45,700 bases of DNA from Saccharospirillaceae bacterium. Lineage in GTDB: Bacteria > Pseudomonadota > Gammaproteobacteria > Pseudomonadales > Oceanobacteraceae. The stretch spans positions 1-45,700 of the forward strand of contig JAJOJJ010000013.1 of NCBI GenBank assembly GCA_021208685.1, written 5' to 3'. Of the stretch, positions 34,335 to 43,102 are shown in pieces; within the stretch, counting starts at the first letter, position 1, and every line of letters starts with the position of its first letter. A program made the translations under genes and the position numbers. The notes under the pieces were generated by a model. The model searched no databases. It saw nothing but the letters and a program-made list of their open reading frames with translations, and was not told the DNA's origin.

Positions 34335-34370
34335 ACTATCTTGTGGAGCGATCCGCGACAGTGCAAATAC

Positions 34371-34399
34371 CGCAAGAGCGGGCCATGCCCGCGATCGTG
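34371..34399 (+). repeat. REP-like element, copy 2
   Basis: CGCAAGAGCGGGCCATGCCC followed by GCGATCGTG, preceded by GCAAATAC as copy 3 is by ACAAATAC. A truncated copy ATGCCCGCGATCATGCA follows at 34403-34419. The head CGCAAGA differs from CGTAGGA in copies 1 and 3. Confidence 0.8.
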
Positions 34400-34441
34400 A
34401 AATGCCCGCGATCATGCACATCCCCACAACAATACAAATAC

Positions 34442-34470
34442 CGTAGGAGCGGGCCATGCCCGCGATCATG
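34442..34470 (+). repeat. REP-like element, copy 3
   Basis: CGTAGGAGCGGGCCATGCCC followed by GCGATCATG, ending 20 bases before the isochorismatase-family stop codon. With copy 1 it forms the outer arms of an inverted pair spanning about 160 bases, which could also fold as a large hairpin ending the converging lon and hydrolase transcripts. Confidence 0.8.
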
Positions 34471-34490
34471 CATATACCGCGGCGTAGTCG

Positions 34491-35027
34491 TTATTTAATC
34501 AACTGAATCAGCTGTTTAAACACCGCCCCTTCGGCCTGTTTCTGCAATTCAAACAACGCCATTTCGACCGAGGTTAGTTGCGCGCCCAGGCTGTGCATTT
34601 TACGGATCGCCAATTCTTTATTGGCCTGCGTGCGCGAGCTGACGCCATCGGTTACCAGATGCACGCCGTATTTCTGTGCCAGTAAATCGCTGACCGTCTG
34701 ATAAACACACACATGAGCTTCGAGACCGGCCACCAGCCACTGGCTGATTTTCTGGTCTTTTACCGCTTTGGCGATGGTTGGCTCCTGCATACCACTGAAG
34801 GTTGATTTAACCAGCGCCTCTCCCGGTAACACTTCCCGCAGTTCCGGGCGTGTTGTCCCCAGTTTGTCCGGCAGCTGTTCCATCCAGATAATGGGTAATT
34901 CCAGCAGGTTGGCACCCTCAATCAACAGCCTTAGCTGAGCAAACAGCGCACGGCTTTCATGCATTTGTTCAGATAATTTACCCTGTACATCAATAATCAT
35001 TAAGCCGGTTGTTTCTTTATTCAGCAT
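34491..35027 (-). CDS. Isochorismatase-family cysteine hydrolase
   Basis: 178 residues with the cysteine-hydrolase fold. Catalytic triad: Asp13 (LMIIDVQGKL), Lys74 (ALVKSTFSG) and Cys107 (GLEAHVCVYQTV), the layout of YcaC-like and nicotinamidase-like enzymes. The cis-peptide region is VAGLEAHVC. The substrate is unknown; no enterobactin or NAD genes are nearby. GGAGA six bases before ATG 35027 decides the start over a GTG two codons earlier. It lies 39 bases after dld on the same strand, with no terminator seen between, so it may be the last gene of the lactate operon. Confidence 0.88.
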   Translation of the reverse strand: MLNKETTGLMIIDVQGKLSEQMHESRALFAQLRLLIEGANLLELPIIWMEQLPDKLGTTRPELREVLPGEALVKSTFSGMQEPTIAKAVKDQKISQWLVAGLEAHVCVYQTVSDLLAQKYGVHLVTDGVSSRTQANKELAIRKMHSLGAQLTSVEMALFELQKQAEGAVFKQLIQLIK

Positions 35028-35066
35028 GGCCACTCTCCGCGATCAATACGATGGCTGGATACTCTA

Positions 35067-37871
35067 TCAGCTCAGCCGGTCCAGCAGGTAGAACAGCGAG
35101 TGATACGGAATCCCCCCGTGGCGGCTGAGGCCAATTTCGCAGGTGCGGCTGGTCGAAATGCCCTCCACACAGTGCTCAACCTGAGCGTGCAACGGCGCCA
35201 GCGCCGAGGCATTCAGCTCCGGCAACATAAAGCCCTTATCGCCGGCAAAACCGCAGCAGGTAATGTCCGCCGGAACCACCACCTGAGTGGAGCATTGCCG
35301 CGCCAGCGCCAGCAGCTCCTCGCCCAGCCCCTGTTTGGTGGTCGAGCAGGTAATATGCACCGCCACCGGTTCATGGGTCGGACGAATATCCAGATTCGGC
35401 ACCAGAAAGCGGTTGGCAAAGCGGATCGGATCCAGCAGCTGAATGCGCTCATCCAGCGATTGTTGCAGACGGAACACGCAGGGACTGGTATCAATCAGTA
35501 CCGGCAGGCGGCCATTATCGGAGGCTTTCAGCAGCGCCGCGTTAAGCGCCGCGCGCATGGCATCGGCCTGCTCAAAATGGCCTTTGCTTTCCAGCGGCAT
35601 GCCGCAGCAGTGCTGATCCTGATCGGGCAACATGGCCAGGTGCACACCGGCTTTCTGCGCCAGATCGAGGGTGACCTGCATCAGGCTGCGCTGATCATTA
35701 TCTTTCGCTCCCGGTCCCATGGTGCGGCTGGCACAACTGGGGAAATACACCACCTGCGTCAGCTCATTCACGCCGTATTCGCAGGGGTTGAGCTTATCGG
35801 CGGCGGTTGGCATGGCATCGTGCCACAGCGGCGTGGCCCCCAGTGTCAGGGTATTCACCCCTTTTGCGACAGCACCGATCACGCCATCCCCCACCAGATC
35901 CCGGGTAATATCCAGTAATTGCAGCGCGCCACGGCTGGTTTTGCTCACTCCGGCAAAATGCTCCGCCACCCACTGCGCTTTGCCCGCGTGTTTTTGATTG
36001 CGTTCATGGCGCAGTTTGCGACTTAAATCGCCGGTATTAATGCCCACCGGACAGGCCATGCTGCACAAACCATCGGCGGCGCAGGTATCCACGCCCTGAT
36101 ACTGATAGTCTTCCAGCAGGGTTTTATAGGCCGGATGTTTACCATCGCGTTCCTGGCGTTTAAGTTCGCGCATAATCACAATGCGCTGGCGTGGCGTCAG
36201 GGTTAGGTTGCGTGACGGACAGACCGGCTCGCAGAAGCCGCATTCGATGCAACGGTCAATTAAATCATCCGCTTCGGGAATGGGTTTTAAGTTCTCAATA
36301 TGAGTGCGCAGGTTGCGGGTTAAAATCACATCCGGATTTAACAGACCGGCCGGGTCAAAGGCCTGTTTAATCGCCCACATCAGCTCATAAGCCTGACCGC
36401 CCCATTCCATCTCAACAAAGGGTGCCATATTACGGCCGGTGCCGTGTTCGGCTTTGAGCGAGCCATCGTAACGGCCAACCACCAGCACACAGACTTCGTC
36501 CATAAAATCAGCATAACGCTGGATTTCCGCCGGATCGGTAAAATTCTGGGTAAAGACAAAATGCAGATTACCGGCCAGTGCATGGCCAAAAATAATCGCC
36601 TCGTCGTAGTGGTATTTTTTAAACAGCGCCTGTAATTCGAGCACCGCAGGCGCGAGATTTTCAACCGGAAAGGCAATATCTTCGATAATCACCGTGGTGC
36701 CTTTGGCACGGACAGCACCGACCGCCGGAAATAATCCTTTGCGGATATTCCAGTACAGCTGACAGGTGTTTTTATCGGTGGTAAAGGTTTTCGGCTGCAG
36801 GGTATCAAATGCCTGCAAAGCGGCGGTGGTTTCGTTCAGGCGCTGCTGCAGTCCGGCCTCGCTGCCAGCACGCACTTCCACCAGCAAGGCGGCGGCCTGT
36901 TCATCGAGGGTGCGTAAATAGTCCGGCATGCCGGGCTTATCTTCCACGCAGCGCAGACCCGCGCGGTCTATTAATTCAACCGCCGCAACCGGTGCATGAG
37001 AAAGAGCGGTCACTGCCTTACTGGTCTGTTCGATGTTGGCAAACAGCAGTAAGGCAGACGCTTTATAAGCGTGCTCTTCGACCGTGTGATAAATCACCTG
37101 CGATACAAACCCCAGGGTGCCTTCTGAGCCCACCAGGAGGTGCTGCATAATATCGATCGGATCAGAAAAATCCACCAACGCGTTAAGGCTGTAGCCGGTG
37201 GTATTCTTAATTCTGAATTTCTTCACAATCCGGTCGTGCAAAACCGGATTGTTCAGTACCTGCGAGCGCATGTCCGCCAGTTGCTGCAACAGACCGGCAT
37301 GGCTTTGGCGGAACGCCTGTTTCGATGCCTCGTCAGCGGTATCCAGCACCGTACCATCGGCCAGAATCAGGCGCATGGAAGCCAGCGTCTGATAAGAATT
37401 CTGCGCCGTACCGCAACACATACCGGAAGCGTTATTGGCGATAATGCCACCAATTTTGCAGGTATTGATCGACGCCGGGTCCGGGCCGATTTTACGCGCA
37501 AAAGGCGCCAGCAACTGATTGGCACGGGCACCAATCACCCCCGGCTCCACCTGCAACTGCGCACCGTTATTTAATACCGCCGCTTTATTCCAGCCATTGC
37601 CCAAACGCACCAGCACACCATCGGTCACGGCCTGACCGGACAGACTGGTGCCCGCCGCCCGGAAGGTTAAATGCACCTTATGCTGATGCGCCAGCGCCAG
37701 CACCTTCTGTACCTCCTGCTCATTAATCACCGTGACCACCAGTTTGGGAATCAGGCGATAAAAGCTGGCGTCGGTACCAAAGGCCAGGGTGCGTAACGGA
37801 TCGGAAATAATGCGTTCGTCGGCAATAAAAGGCGCCAGATCCTGCGCAAAACGTTGAAAAGCGTCGGTCAT
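35067..37871 (-). CDS. dld: FAD/Fe-S D-lactate dehydrogenase (quinone-linked, 930-residue class)
   Basis: About 934 residues. An N-terminal FAD_binding_4 (PCMH) domain (FRAAGTSLSGQAVTDGVLV, NNASGMCCG) is followed by the FAD-oxidase C domain (EHGTGRNMAPFVEMEWG), a two-cluster ferredoxin module (CIECGFCEPVCPSR and CAADGLCSMACPVG), and a C-terminal half with CCG-type motifs (CCGMPLESKG, CCGFAGDKG) as in GlpC/HdrD. This architecture is that of the large D-lactate dehydrogenase of pseudomonads, oxidising D-lactate to pyruvate with electrons to the quinone pool. ATG 37871 has GGA eight bases upstream and starts one base after the lutC stop; a start three codons earlier overlaps lutC. It is the fourth gene of the lactate operon. 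Confidence 0.88.
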   Translation of the reverse strand: MTDAFQRFAQDLAPFIADERIISDPLRTLAFGTDASFYRLIPKLVVTVINEQEVQKVLALAHQHKVHLTFRAAGTSLSGQAVTDGVLVRLGNGWNKAAVLNNGAQLQVEPGVIGARANQLLAPFARKIGPDPASINTCKIGGIIANNASGMCCGTAQNSYQTLASMRLILADGTVLDTADEASKQAFRQSHAGLLQQLADMRSQVLNNPVLHDRIVKKFRIKNTTGYSLNALVDFSDPIDIMQHLLVGSEGTLGFVSQVIYHTVEEHAYKASALLLFANIEQTSKAVTALSHAPVAAVELIDRAGLRCVEDKPGMPDYLRTLDEQAAALLVEVRAGSEAGLQQRLNETTAALQAFDTLQPKTFTTDKNTCQLYWNIRKGLFPAVGAVRAKGTTVIIEDIAFPVENLAPAVLELQALFKKYHYDEAIIFGHALAGNLHFVFTQNFTDPAEIQRYADFMDEVCVLVVGRYDGSLKAEHGTGRNMAPFVEMEWGGQAYELMWAIKQAFDPAGLLNPDVILTRNLRTHIENLKPIPEADDLIDRCIECGFCEPVCPSRNLTLTPRQRIVIMRELKRQERDGKHPAYKTLLEDYQYQGVDTCAADGLCSMACPVGINTGDLSRKLRHERNQKHAGKAQWVAEHFAGVSKTSRGALQLLDITRDLVGDGVIGAVAKGVNTLTLGATPLWHDAMPTAADKLNPCEYGVNELTQVVYFPSCASRTMGPGAKDNDQRSLMQVTLDLAQKAGVHLAMLPDQDQHCCGMPLESKGHFEQADAMRAALNAALLKASDNGRLPVLIDTSPCVFRLQQSLDERIQLLDPIRFANRFLVPNLDIRPTHEPVAVHITCSTTKQGLGEELLALARQCSTQVVVPADITCCGFAGDKGFMLPELNASALAPLHAQVEHCVEGISTSRTCEIGLSRHGGIPYHSLFYLLDRLS

Positions 37872-37872
37872 A

Positions 37873-38565
37873 TCAGGCATCCGTTAACAGCAATACAATC
37901 AGTTCTTTTGGTCCATGAGCACCATAGGCCAGGGTCTGCTGAATATCGGCGGTTTTACTCGGCCCGGAAATCAGCAACACATTGGTCGGCAACTGCGCCG
38001 GTAATGTCTGTGCCTGCACCAGAGTTAAAAAGCTGGCGGTAATGGCCGAGGCATTGAGCAGAATAATATTCAGCGGCGGCACCAGCGACAGCGCCCGTGG
38101 TTCCTGTGGGCCGGTTTCCAGCAACAGCGAACCGGTTTCGGCCAGACCCGCCGAGGCCACACTGAAGCCTGCGTCAACCGTGAGGAATAACTCTTCTTTG
38201 CTGAAAGCCGTTGTCACTATATGCGCATCAATGGCTGCCGATGGCTGCTCAGCCGCATTCTGTACCAGCGCATTCAGCAATACCTTGCCGTGCTCATGCT
38301 CACCACTGAGCAGGCGTTTAACACCGCGCGCGGTCAGTTGTTGTGCCAGCTCTCTGGCCCAGTTGGCTGTTGTGGTTTCAATGATTTCGGCATGGTTATC
38401 CAGCAGATTCTGTTTAAAGCTGGTCAACCATTCGCGTTGCGCCAGTTGTGTCCAGCCAGCGGCATGCTCCGCCTGAATGCCGGTGGCTTGGTGGGTCTGG
38501 TCTGGGTTTTGGGCTGACGTCTGGCTGGCATACAGCCGCTGTAAAATACGCTCACGACTGTTCAT
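37873..38565 (-). CDS. lutC: L-lactate utilisation protein LutC (LUD domain)
   Basis: 230 residues, LUD domain. LutC is one of three subunits of the LutABC system that oxidises L-lactate to pyruvate. Segments: RERILQRLYAS at the N-terminus, ITTAFSKEELFLTVDAGFSVASAGLAETGSL-type strand-turn region (about 115-150), LVPPLNIILL, and the C-terminal LLISGPSKTADIQQTLAYGAHGPKELIVLLL, which is the family signature. Its ATG overlaps the lutB stop by four bases. Translational coupling on both sides suggests fixed subunit ratios. Confidence 0.93.
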   Translation of the reverse strand: MNSRERILQRLYASQTSAQNPDQTHQATGIQAEHAAGWTQLAQREWLTSFKQNLLDNHAEIIETTTANWARELAQQLTARGVKRLLSGEHEHGKVLLNALVQNAAEQPSAAIDAHIVTTAFSKEELFLTVDAGFSVASAGLAETGSLLLETGPQEPRALSLVPPLNIILLNASAITASFLTLVQAQTLPAQLPTNVLLISGPSKTADIQQTLAYGAHGPKELIVLLLTDA

Positions 38566-40151
38566 GCATGATCTCCGCGTTTACCGGCTGTGCTGTTCGG
38601 ATACTGGTCAGCCACACCTCTGGCTTTGGCTAATTCGTGCAGGCTGCGGCGCGCCGGTTGCGGCGTGCTGCGTGAATCGGTCCAGGGGGATAACAGTGCC
38701 GCAGCGGCTTTACTGCGGAACAGGCCGCGACCACGGGTCAGCACGGTGGTCATGATGCGGTACAGTGGCGCAAAGCGATGAGTCAGCGCCCAGCCGCGCC
38801 AGATTAAACGTTCACCCAGCGTGCGTTTGGCACCCCGCCCCATGACCTCCTGCACCGCAGCCGCATCGCTAAATTGCGGACTGACGGCTTCGGCGCGTAA
38901 TTCGCGGATTAACTCCGGCAACGGAATACGTACCGGACAGGCCTCACCACAGGCACCGTTTAATGAGCAGGCGCTGAGCATATCGCCGTGTTTTTCTAAT
39001 CCGGCGATCTGCGGTGTCACCACCTGACCAATCGGCCCCGGATACGTCGAGCCGTAAGCATGGCCGCCAATCCGCGCATAAACCGGACAATGATTCATAC
39101 AGGCACCGCAGCGAATGCATTGCAGGGTGGGCTTTAACACCGGATGGCTGAAAATCCGCGAGCGGCCATTATCCACCAGCACCAGATGCACCTGCTCCGG
39201 GCCGTCCAGCTCAGCGGCTTTTTTCGGCCCGGAAATCATATTGAAATAGGTGCTGATTTTTTGCCCGGTTGCCGAGCGGGTAAGCAGTGTCAGTAATTCC
39301 GGCACATGGGAAAAATCTTCCACCACTTTTTCAATACCGGTCACGGCAATGTGCAATTTCGGCATGGTGGTGGTCATGCGGCCATTGCCTTCGTTCTCCA
39401 CCAGACACAGCGTGCCGGTATTGGCCACGGCCATATTCACGCCGGAAATACCGGCATCAGCGCGCATAAATTTATCGCGCAGAATGGCGCGGGCATTGCC
39501 GATTAATTCGTCAACGTCTTCGGTATAAGGCACCTGCGAGCCATCGCTGGTCTGCGCACGGGCGTGCATCAGCCTGGCAATCTGCGCCTTATTTTTATGG
39601 ATGGCCGGCATAATAATATGCGATGGCGTTTCACCGGCGAGCTGCACCAGATATTCGCCCATATCACTTTCCAGACACTCGATACCCCGCGCCTCAAGAA
39701 AATGATTGAGTTCAATTTCTTCCGTCACCATGGATTTACCCTTCACCACGGTGCGGGCGTTATTCGCCGTTAAAATATCGTGAATAATAGTGCAGGCTTC
39801 ATCAGCGGTTTCGGCCCAGTGCACCTGAATGCCGTTGGCGGTCAGATTGCTTTCCAGCCGCTCCAGTAACTCCGGCAAATTGGCCAGACTGTGCTGACGA
39901 ATGGCTTCGCCGCGGTCACGTAACGCCGACAACGCGCCGTCATCGGGAAACACGGCTTTACGTTTACCCATTAAAAAATCGGAAGCACCACGAAAGCTTT
40001 TGCGTAAGGCGTCATTTTCCAATGCCATTTTGGCACGCACTTTAAAATGACGTTGCTGCAGCTCGTTAAATTCACGTTGCTCAGCATTCAGCTCCTGCTG
40101 CAACTGCTCAATATTGATATTCATGCTGTCGGAGACAATGGTCTGGCTCAT
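38562..40151 (-). CDS. lutB: L-lactate utilisation iron-sulfur protein LutB
   Basis: 529 residues. N-terminal LUD domain (about 60-300; includes VVKGKSMVTEEIELNHFLE, the family nucleotide-like loop, and GISGVNMAVANTGTLCLVENEGN), then a ferredoxin module with CIRCGACMNHCPVY and CSLNGACGEACPVRIPL for two 4Fe-4S clusters, then a LutB C-terminal domain. It passes electrons from L-lactate oxidation. A helical, Glu/Gln-rich N-terminus (LQQELNAEQREFNELQQRHF) precedes the conserved core and is slightly longer than usual; the length exceeds B. subtilis LutB (about 475). Four-base overlaps with lutA and lutC. Confidence 0.94.
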   Translation of the reverse strand: MSQTIVSDSMNINIEQLQQELNAEQREFNELQQRHFKVRAKMALENDALRKSFRGASDFLMGKRKAVFPDDGALSALRDRGEAIRQHSLANLPELLERLESNLTANGIQVHWAETADEACTIIHDILTANNARTVVKGKSMVTEEIELNHFLEARGIECLESDMGEYLVQLAGETPSHIIMPAIHKNKAQIARLMHARAQTSDGSQVPYTEDVDELIGNARAILRDKFMRADAGISGVNMAVANTGTLCLVENEGNGRMTTTMPKLHIAVTGIEKVVEDFSHVPELLTLLTRSATGQKISTYFNMISGPKKAAELDGPEQVHLVLVDNGRSRIFSHPVLKPTLQCIRCGACMNHCPVYARIGGHAYGSTYPGPIGQVVTPQIAGLEKHGDMLSACSLNGACGEACPVRIPLPELIRELRAEAVSPQFSDAAAVQEVMGRGAKRTLGERLIWRGWALTHRFAPLYRIMTTVLTRGRGLFRSKAAAALLSPWTDSRSTPQPARRSLHELAKARGVADQYPNSTAGKRGDHA

Positions 40152-41014
40152 GCGTTCTCTCCGCGATTCTGATTGTGTTGCTGGCTGCGCTTCTGGCTGA
40201 TCTGGGAACCGTCACGACCATTAAGACGCGTATACAACAGTGAGGCCAGATGCTGAACCGGCAACGCCCTCTCCTGCTTATCAAGAGTGCCACTGATGTT
40301 CATCAGACAACCACAGTCACCACTGACCAGCCGCTGACAACCGGTAGCAGCAATGGCATTGGCTTTATCCGCCGCCATCGCCGCTGAAATATCGCCCTGT
40401 TTCACCGCAAAGGTGCCACCAAAGCCGCAGCATTCCGTCACCCGTTCAGGCTCCACCAGCTGGACGCCGGGCAGATTTTCCACCAGCGCTTTATGTTCCG
40501 CGGCCACGCCCATGCCGCGACGGGTCGAACAGGAAGTATGCAGCGCCACGGTTAATGGCGACTGATCTGCTGCCTGCGCCAGTTGTTGCTCCAGCTGCAG
40601 GACGTTCACCATAAACTCGCTGAACTCATAACTGCGTGCCGCCAGCGCAATGGCGGCGGCCTCTTCGGGCTGACCGGCAAACAGCTTCGGATATTCGTTG
40701 TGCACCATGCCCGCACAGGAACCCATCATCACCACCACCGGAATATCGGCGGCAAAGGCCTGCAGCTGAACGCGTGCCACCTCCCGTGCCTGCTCGTCAT
40801 AGCCGGAGTTATAGGCCGGCTGGCCGCAACAACTCTGGCTTTGCGGAAAAATCACCTCAATCCCGGCACGCTGCAGCAGCGCAATCGCATCCATTCCGGC
40901 TTCGGGATAAAAGCTGTCGACCAGGCAAGTGCCCAGCAAATACACCGCCTCTGGCCTGGACGGATAAACCCGTGACGGACGACTGACCGTCGCTGTTGTG
41001 TTGTGTTCTGTCAT
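40148..41014 (-). CDS. lutA: L-lactate utilisation protein LutA (CCG domain)
   Basis: 288 residues with two cysteine-rich CCG domains, as in GlpC and heterodisulfide reductase: SQSCCGQPAYNSG with upstream LGTCLVDSF, and TECCGFGGTFAVK with TSCSTRRGMG. The C-terminal region SGDCGCLMNISG is also typical. It likely binds an iron-sulfur centre and completes the LutABC L-lactate oxidase. It carries a 40-residue basic tail (LNGRDGSQISQKRSQQHNQNRG) beyond the usual end near 245 residues. GGTGAT upstream is a modest ribosome site. First gene of the operon; the operator at 41071-41087 lies 57 bases before it. Confidence 0.93.
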   Translation of the reverse strand: MTEHNTTATVSRPSRVYPSRPEAVYLLGTCLVDSFYPEAGMDAIALLQRAGIEVIFPQSQSCCGQPAYNSGYDEQAREVARVQLQAFAADIPVVVMMGSCAGMVHNEYPKLFAGQPEEAAAIALAARSYEFSEFMVNVLQLEQQLAQAADQSPLTVALHTSCSTRRGMGVAAEHKALVENLPGVQLVEPERVTECCGFGGTFAVKQGDISAAMAADKANAIAATGCQRLVSGDCGCLMNISGTLDKQERALPVQHLASLLYTRLNGRDGSQISQKRSQQHNQNRGENA

Positions 41015-41070
41015 TGCGCTATCACCGCTGTCGGCTGTGAAGGTGGGTTTAGCGGCGTCAGACCAATAAA

Positions 41071-41087
41071 AATTGGTATTACCAATT
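41071..41087. promoter_or_regulatory. Perfect PdhR/LldR-type operator before lutA
   Basis: AATTGGTATTACCAATT is a perfect 17-base palindrome matching the known PdhR/LldR consensus AATTGGTNNNACCAATT. ACCAAT just before it (41062-41067) makes an extra half-site. Its place between the divergent lut operon and a PdhR/LldR-type regulator gene makes regulation by that protein, with release by lactate, the likely reading. Confidence 0.9.
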
Positions 41088-41164
41088 ACCCACTCTGGAA
41101 TTGTTGCAATAAATTACCGTTGCCCCTGCTCAGGGTCAAACCCTTTATGCCCTTTATAGCCCTT

Positions 41165-41211
41165 TGTAATATCGACATTGGTCGCATAAAAAAACAGACC
41201 AATGATTGGTT
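41165..41211 (+). promoter_or_regulatory. Candidate promoter of the GntR regulator with overlapping operator
   Basis: TTGTAA (41165-41170), 17 bases, TAAAAA (41188-41193). A half-site ATTGGT (41178-41183) is in the spacer and the inverted repeat ACCAATGATTGGT (41199-41211) falls where transcription would start. This arrangement fits autorepression. Confidence 0.6.
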
Positions 41212-41244
41212 TAAAGCCTGACAAGTTCAATGTCGTTCAGATAG

Positions 41245-41261
41245 AATTGGCTTTACCTTTT
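41245..41261 (+). promoter_or_regulatory. Degenerate operator-like site in the regulator leader
   Basis: AATTGGCTTTACCTTTT keeps AATTGG and ACC at the spacing of the perfect operator at 41071-41087 but is imperfect in the right arm. It lies 30 bases before the regulator's ribosome site. Confidence 0.45.
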
Positions 41262-41291
41262 AACAAGACAGCAAGCTGCAGCAGGAACCCC

Positions 41292-42056
41292 ATGAGTGAC
41301 GATCCGATCCGCGCCAGCAAGATTTCCGACATCATCGCCAAACGGCTGGAAGCCATGATTCTGGAAGGCAGCCTCGCTCCCGGCCAGAAAATGCCGCCGG
41401 AGCGTGAGCTGGCACAGCAGTTTGAAGTGTCGCGGCCATCGTTGCGCGAAGCATTGCATAAGCTCGAAGCGAAAGGCCTGGTCACCCGCAAACAGGGGGG
41501 CGGCACCTTTGTTTCAGCCGAAATCGGTTTGTCGTTTGTTGATCCGCTGATGCAGTTATTTCAGACCCACAGCGAATTTAATTACGACCTGCTGGAATTC
41601 CGCCACGCGCTGGAAGAGGTGGCGGCTCATTACGCCGCCCTGCGCGCCACGGAGAACGACCGGGAAATTATTGAACGGCGCTATAACGAATGGCTCGACG
41701 GCCATGTGCAGCGCATTGGCCACAAAGAAGAGGCAGAGCTCGACTGGCGCTTTCACCTCGCCATTGCCGAAGCATCCCATAACGCGGTACTGCTGCACTC
41801 CATGCGCGCTCTGTTCAACTTATTCAAGATGACCATCGCCACGAACCTGGAATACCTGTACAGCAAAGAAGACCGGCGTGATGAAATCCTGCGCCAGCAC
41901 AGCGCGATTAAAGACGCGGTATTAAGCCGAGATCCGAAAGCCGCGCAGCAGGCGGTGAATGATCATCTGGCCTTTGTTGAAGAAACCCTGCAACAGAGCA
42001 GCCGTTTTGAAAGCCACTCCAAGCGCTCCCTGCGCAGAATAGGCCTGATGCGCTAA
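41292..42056 (+). CDS. GntR-family (FadR/PdhR-type) regulator of lactate utilisation, LldR-like
   Basis: 254 residues from the ATG at 41292, with CAGGAA six bases upstream; the frame start at 41202 adds 30 residues without one. Winged helix at about 10-75: SDIIAKRLEAMILEGSLAPG, PPERELAQQFEVSRPSLREALHKLEAKGLVTRKQGGGTFV. C-terminal FCD ligand domain: LLEFRHALEEVAAHYAALRAT, LDWRFHLAIAEASHNAVLLH, HSAIKDAVLSRDPKAAQQAVNDHLAFVEETL. It closely resembles PdhR (pyruvate sensor) and pseudomonad LldR (lactate sensor). Divergence from lutABC-dld and the matching operators favour lactate or pyruvate control of that operon. It overlaps the convergent LysR gene by four bases. Confidence 0.92.
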   Translation: MSDDPIRASKISDIIAKRLEAMILEGSLAPGQKMPPERELAQQFEVSRPSLREALHKLEAKGLVTRKQGGGTFVSAEIGLSFVDPLMQLFQTHSEFNYDLLEFRHALEEVAAHYAALRATENDREIIERRYNEWLDGHVQRIGHKEEAELDWRFHLAIAEASHNAVLLHSMRALFNLFKMTIATNLEYLYSKEDRRDEILRQHSAIKDAVLSRDPKAAQQAVNDHLAFVEETLQQSSRFESHSKRSLRRIGLMR

Positions 42057-42931
42057 CGCTGGCGCAGAAACCAGGCCTCAAGAAAGTCGATACATTGCAG
42101 CACTCTGGCCGGCACAAAGTGTCTGGCCGGGTACAGCGCATAAAGCGTCAGCTCTGGCTTGCGCGCATTTGGCAAAACCTCGGCCAACTCACCACTGGCA
42201 AGCGCCTCGCGGCATAAAAACTCAGGCACCAGCCCAAGCCCCAGACCCGATTTAATAGCGCTCAGCATAAAGATCACACTGTTGACCCTTAGCGTACCGC
42301 CAATGCTTACACCCTCGTCCAGCGGCCAGACATTTCTGCCCTTGAAATAACTGTATTCAAAACAGTTATGGCTGCGCAGATCATCAACCGACACAATCGG
42401 TTCATGCTGCTGCAGGTACTGCGGCGCGGCACACACATGATAACCAAAGCGTGTCAGTGGCCGGCCGACATAGGCCAGATCCAATGGCTGACTGGAGGCT
42501 CGAAAGCCCAGATCAAAGCCCTGCTCCACCAGATCCACATCTTCGTCACCCAGATGAATATCCAGCTCAATATCCGGATAGGCGCGCATAAAATCGGCGA
42601 ACATACGCGATAACTCGGTGATACCCAGCGCCATCGGTGCATTGATTTTTAACCGGCCACGCGGCACCTGCTGCAGATCCTGCACAAAGCTGTCAGCTGC
42701 CTCCAGCTGCGCCAGAATCTCCCGCGCCCGCTGCAGATACCCTTCCCCGGCATGGGTTAACTGCACATTGCGCGTAGTACGGTGCAACAGCCGGACTCCC
42801 AGATCCTCTTCCAGGCGGCTGACTTCCTTACTGATCACCGATTTCGATGTGTTCAGCTGCTCCGCCACCCGGGTAAAGCTGCCCAGCTCTGCCAGCCGGA
42901 CAAACAGCTGTATTGCCCGCAGTTTATTCAT
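42053..42931 (-). CDS. LysR-family transcriptional regulator
   Basis: 292 residues. N-terminal helix-turn-helix (1-60: LRAIQLFVRLAELGSFTRVAEQLNTSKSVISKEVSRLEEDLGVRLLHRTTR) and a periplasmic-binding-like effector domain (about 88-290) of the type opening PRGRLKINAPMALGITELS. This subgroup often controls neighbouring detoxification genes. GGAG six bases before ATG 42931 decides the start over a longer frame. It is divergent from the GST operon, sharing a 171-base region, so it probably activates that operon; the inducer is unknown. Confidence 0.9.
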   Translation of the reverse strand: MNKLRAIQLFVRLAELGSFTRVAEQLNTSKSVISKEVSRLEEDLGVRLLHRTTRNVQLTHAGEGYLQRAREILAQLEAADSFVQDLQQVPRGRLKINAPMALGITELSRMFADFMRAYPDIELDIHLGDEDVDLVEQGFDLGFRASSQPLDLAYVGRPLTRFGYHVCAAPQYLQQHEPIVSVDDLRSHNCFEYSYFKGRNVWPLDEGVSIGGTLRVNSVIFMLSAIKSGLGLGLVPEFLCREALASGELAEVLPNARKPELTLYALYPARHFVPARVLQCIDFLEAWFLRQR

Positions 42932-42958
42932 ACCCTCTCCGTTACGTCTGTTTCCATT

Positions 42959-42987
42959 TTGAAAACAACTGGTTCGCATTGTAGCTA
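42959..42987 (+). promoter_or_regulatory. Candidate promoter of the GST operon
   Basis: TTGAAA (42959-42964), 17 bases, TAGCTA (42982-42987), followed by AT-rich TATATCC. It lies in the region shared with the divergent LysR gene; no unambiguous T-N11-A LysR box was identified. Confidence 0.5.
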
Positions 42988-43102
42988 TATATCCAACAAC
43001 ACCGAACCCCTAATCTGTTCTCAGGTTGTGCGGCAAAGCGCTCACACCCCGAACTGACAAACCCAATATTCAAAAGCAACCACTGAAAAACCGGAGACGA
43101 CT

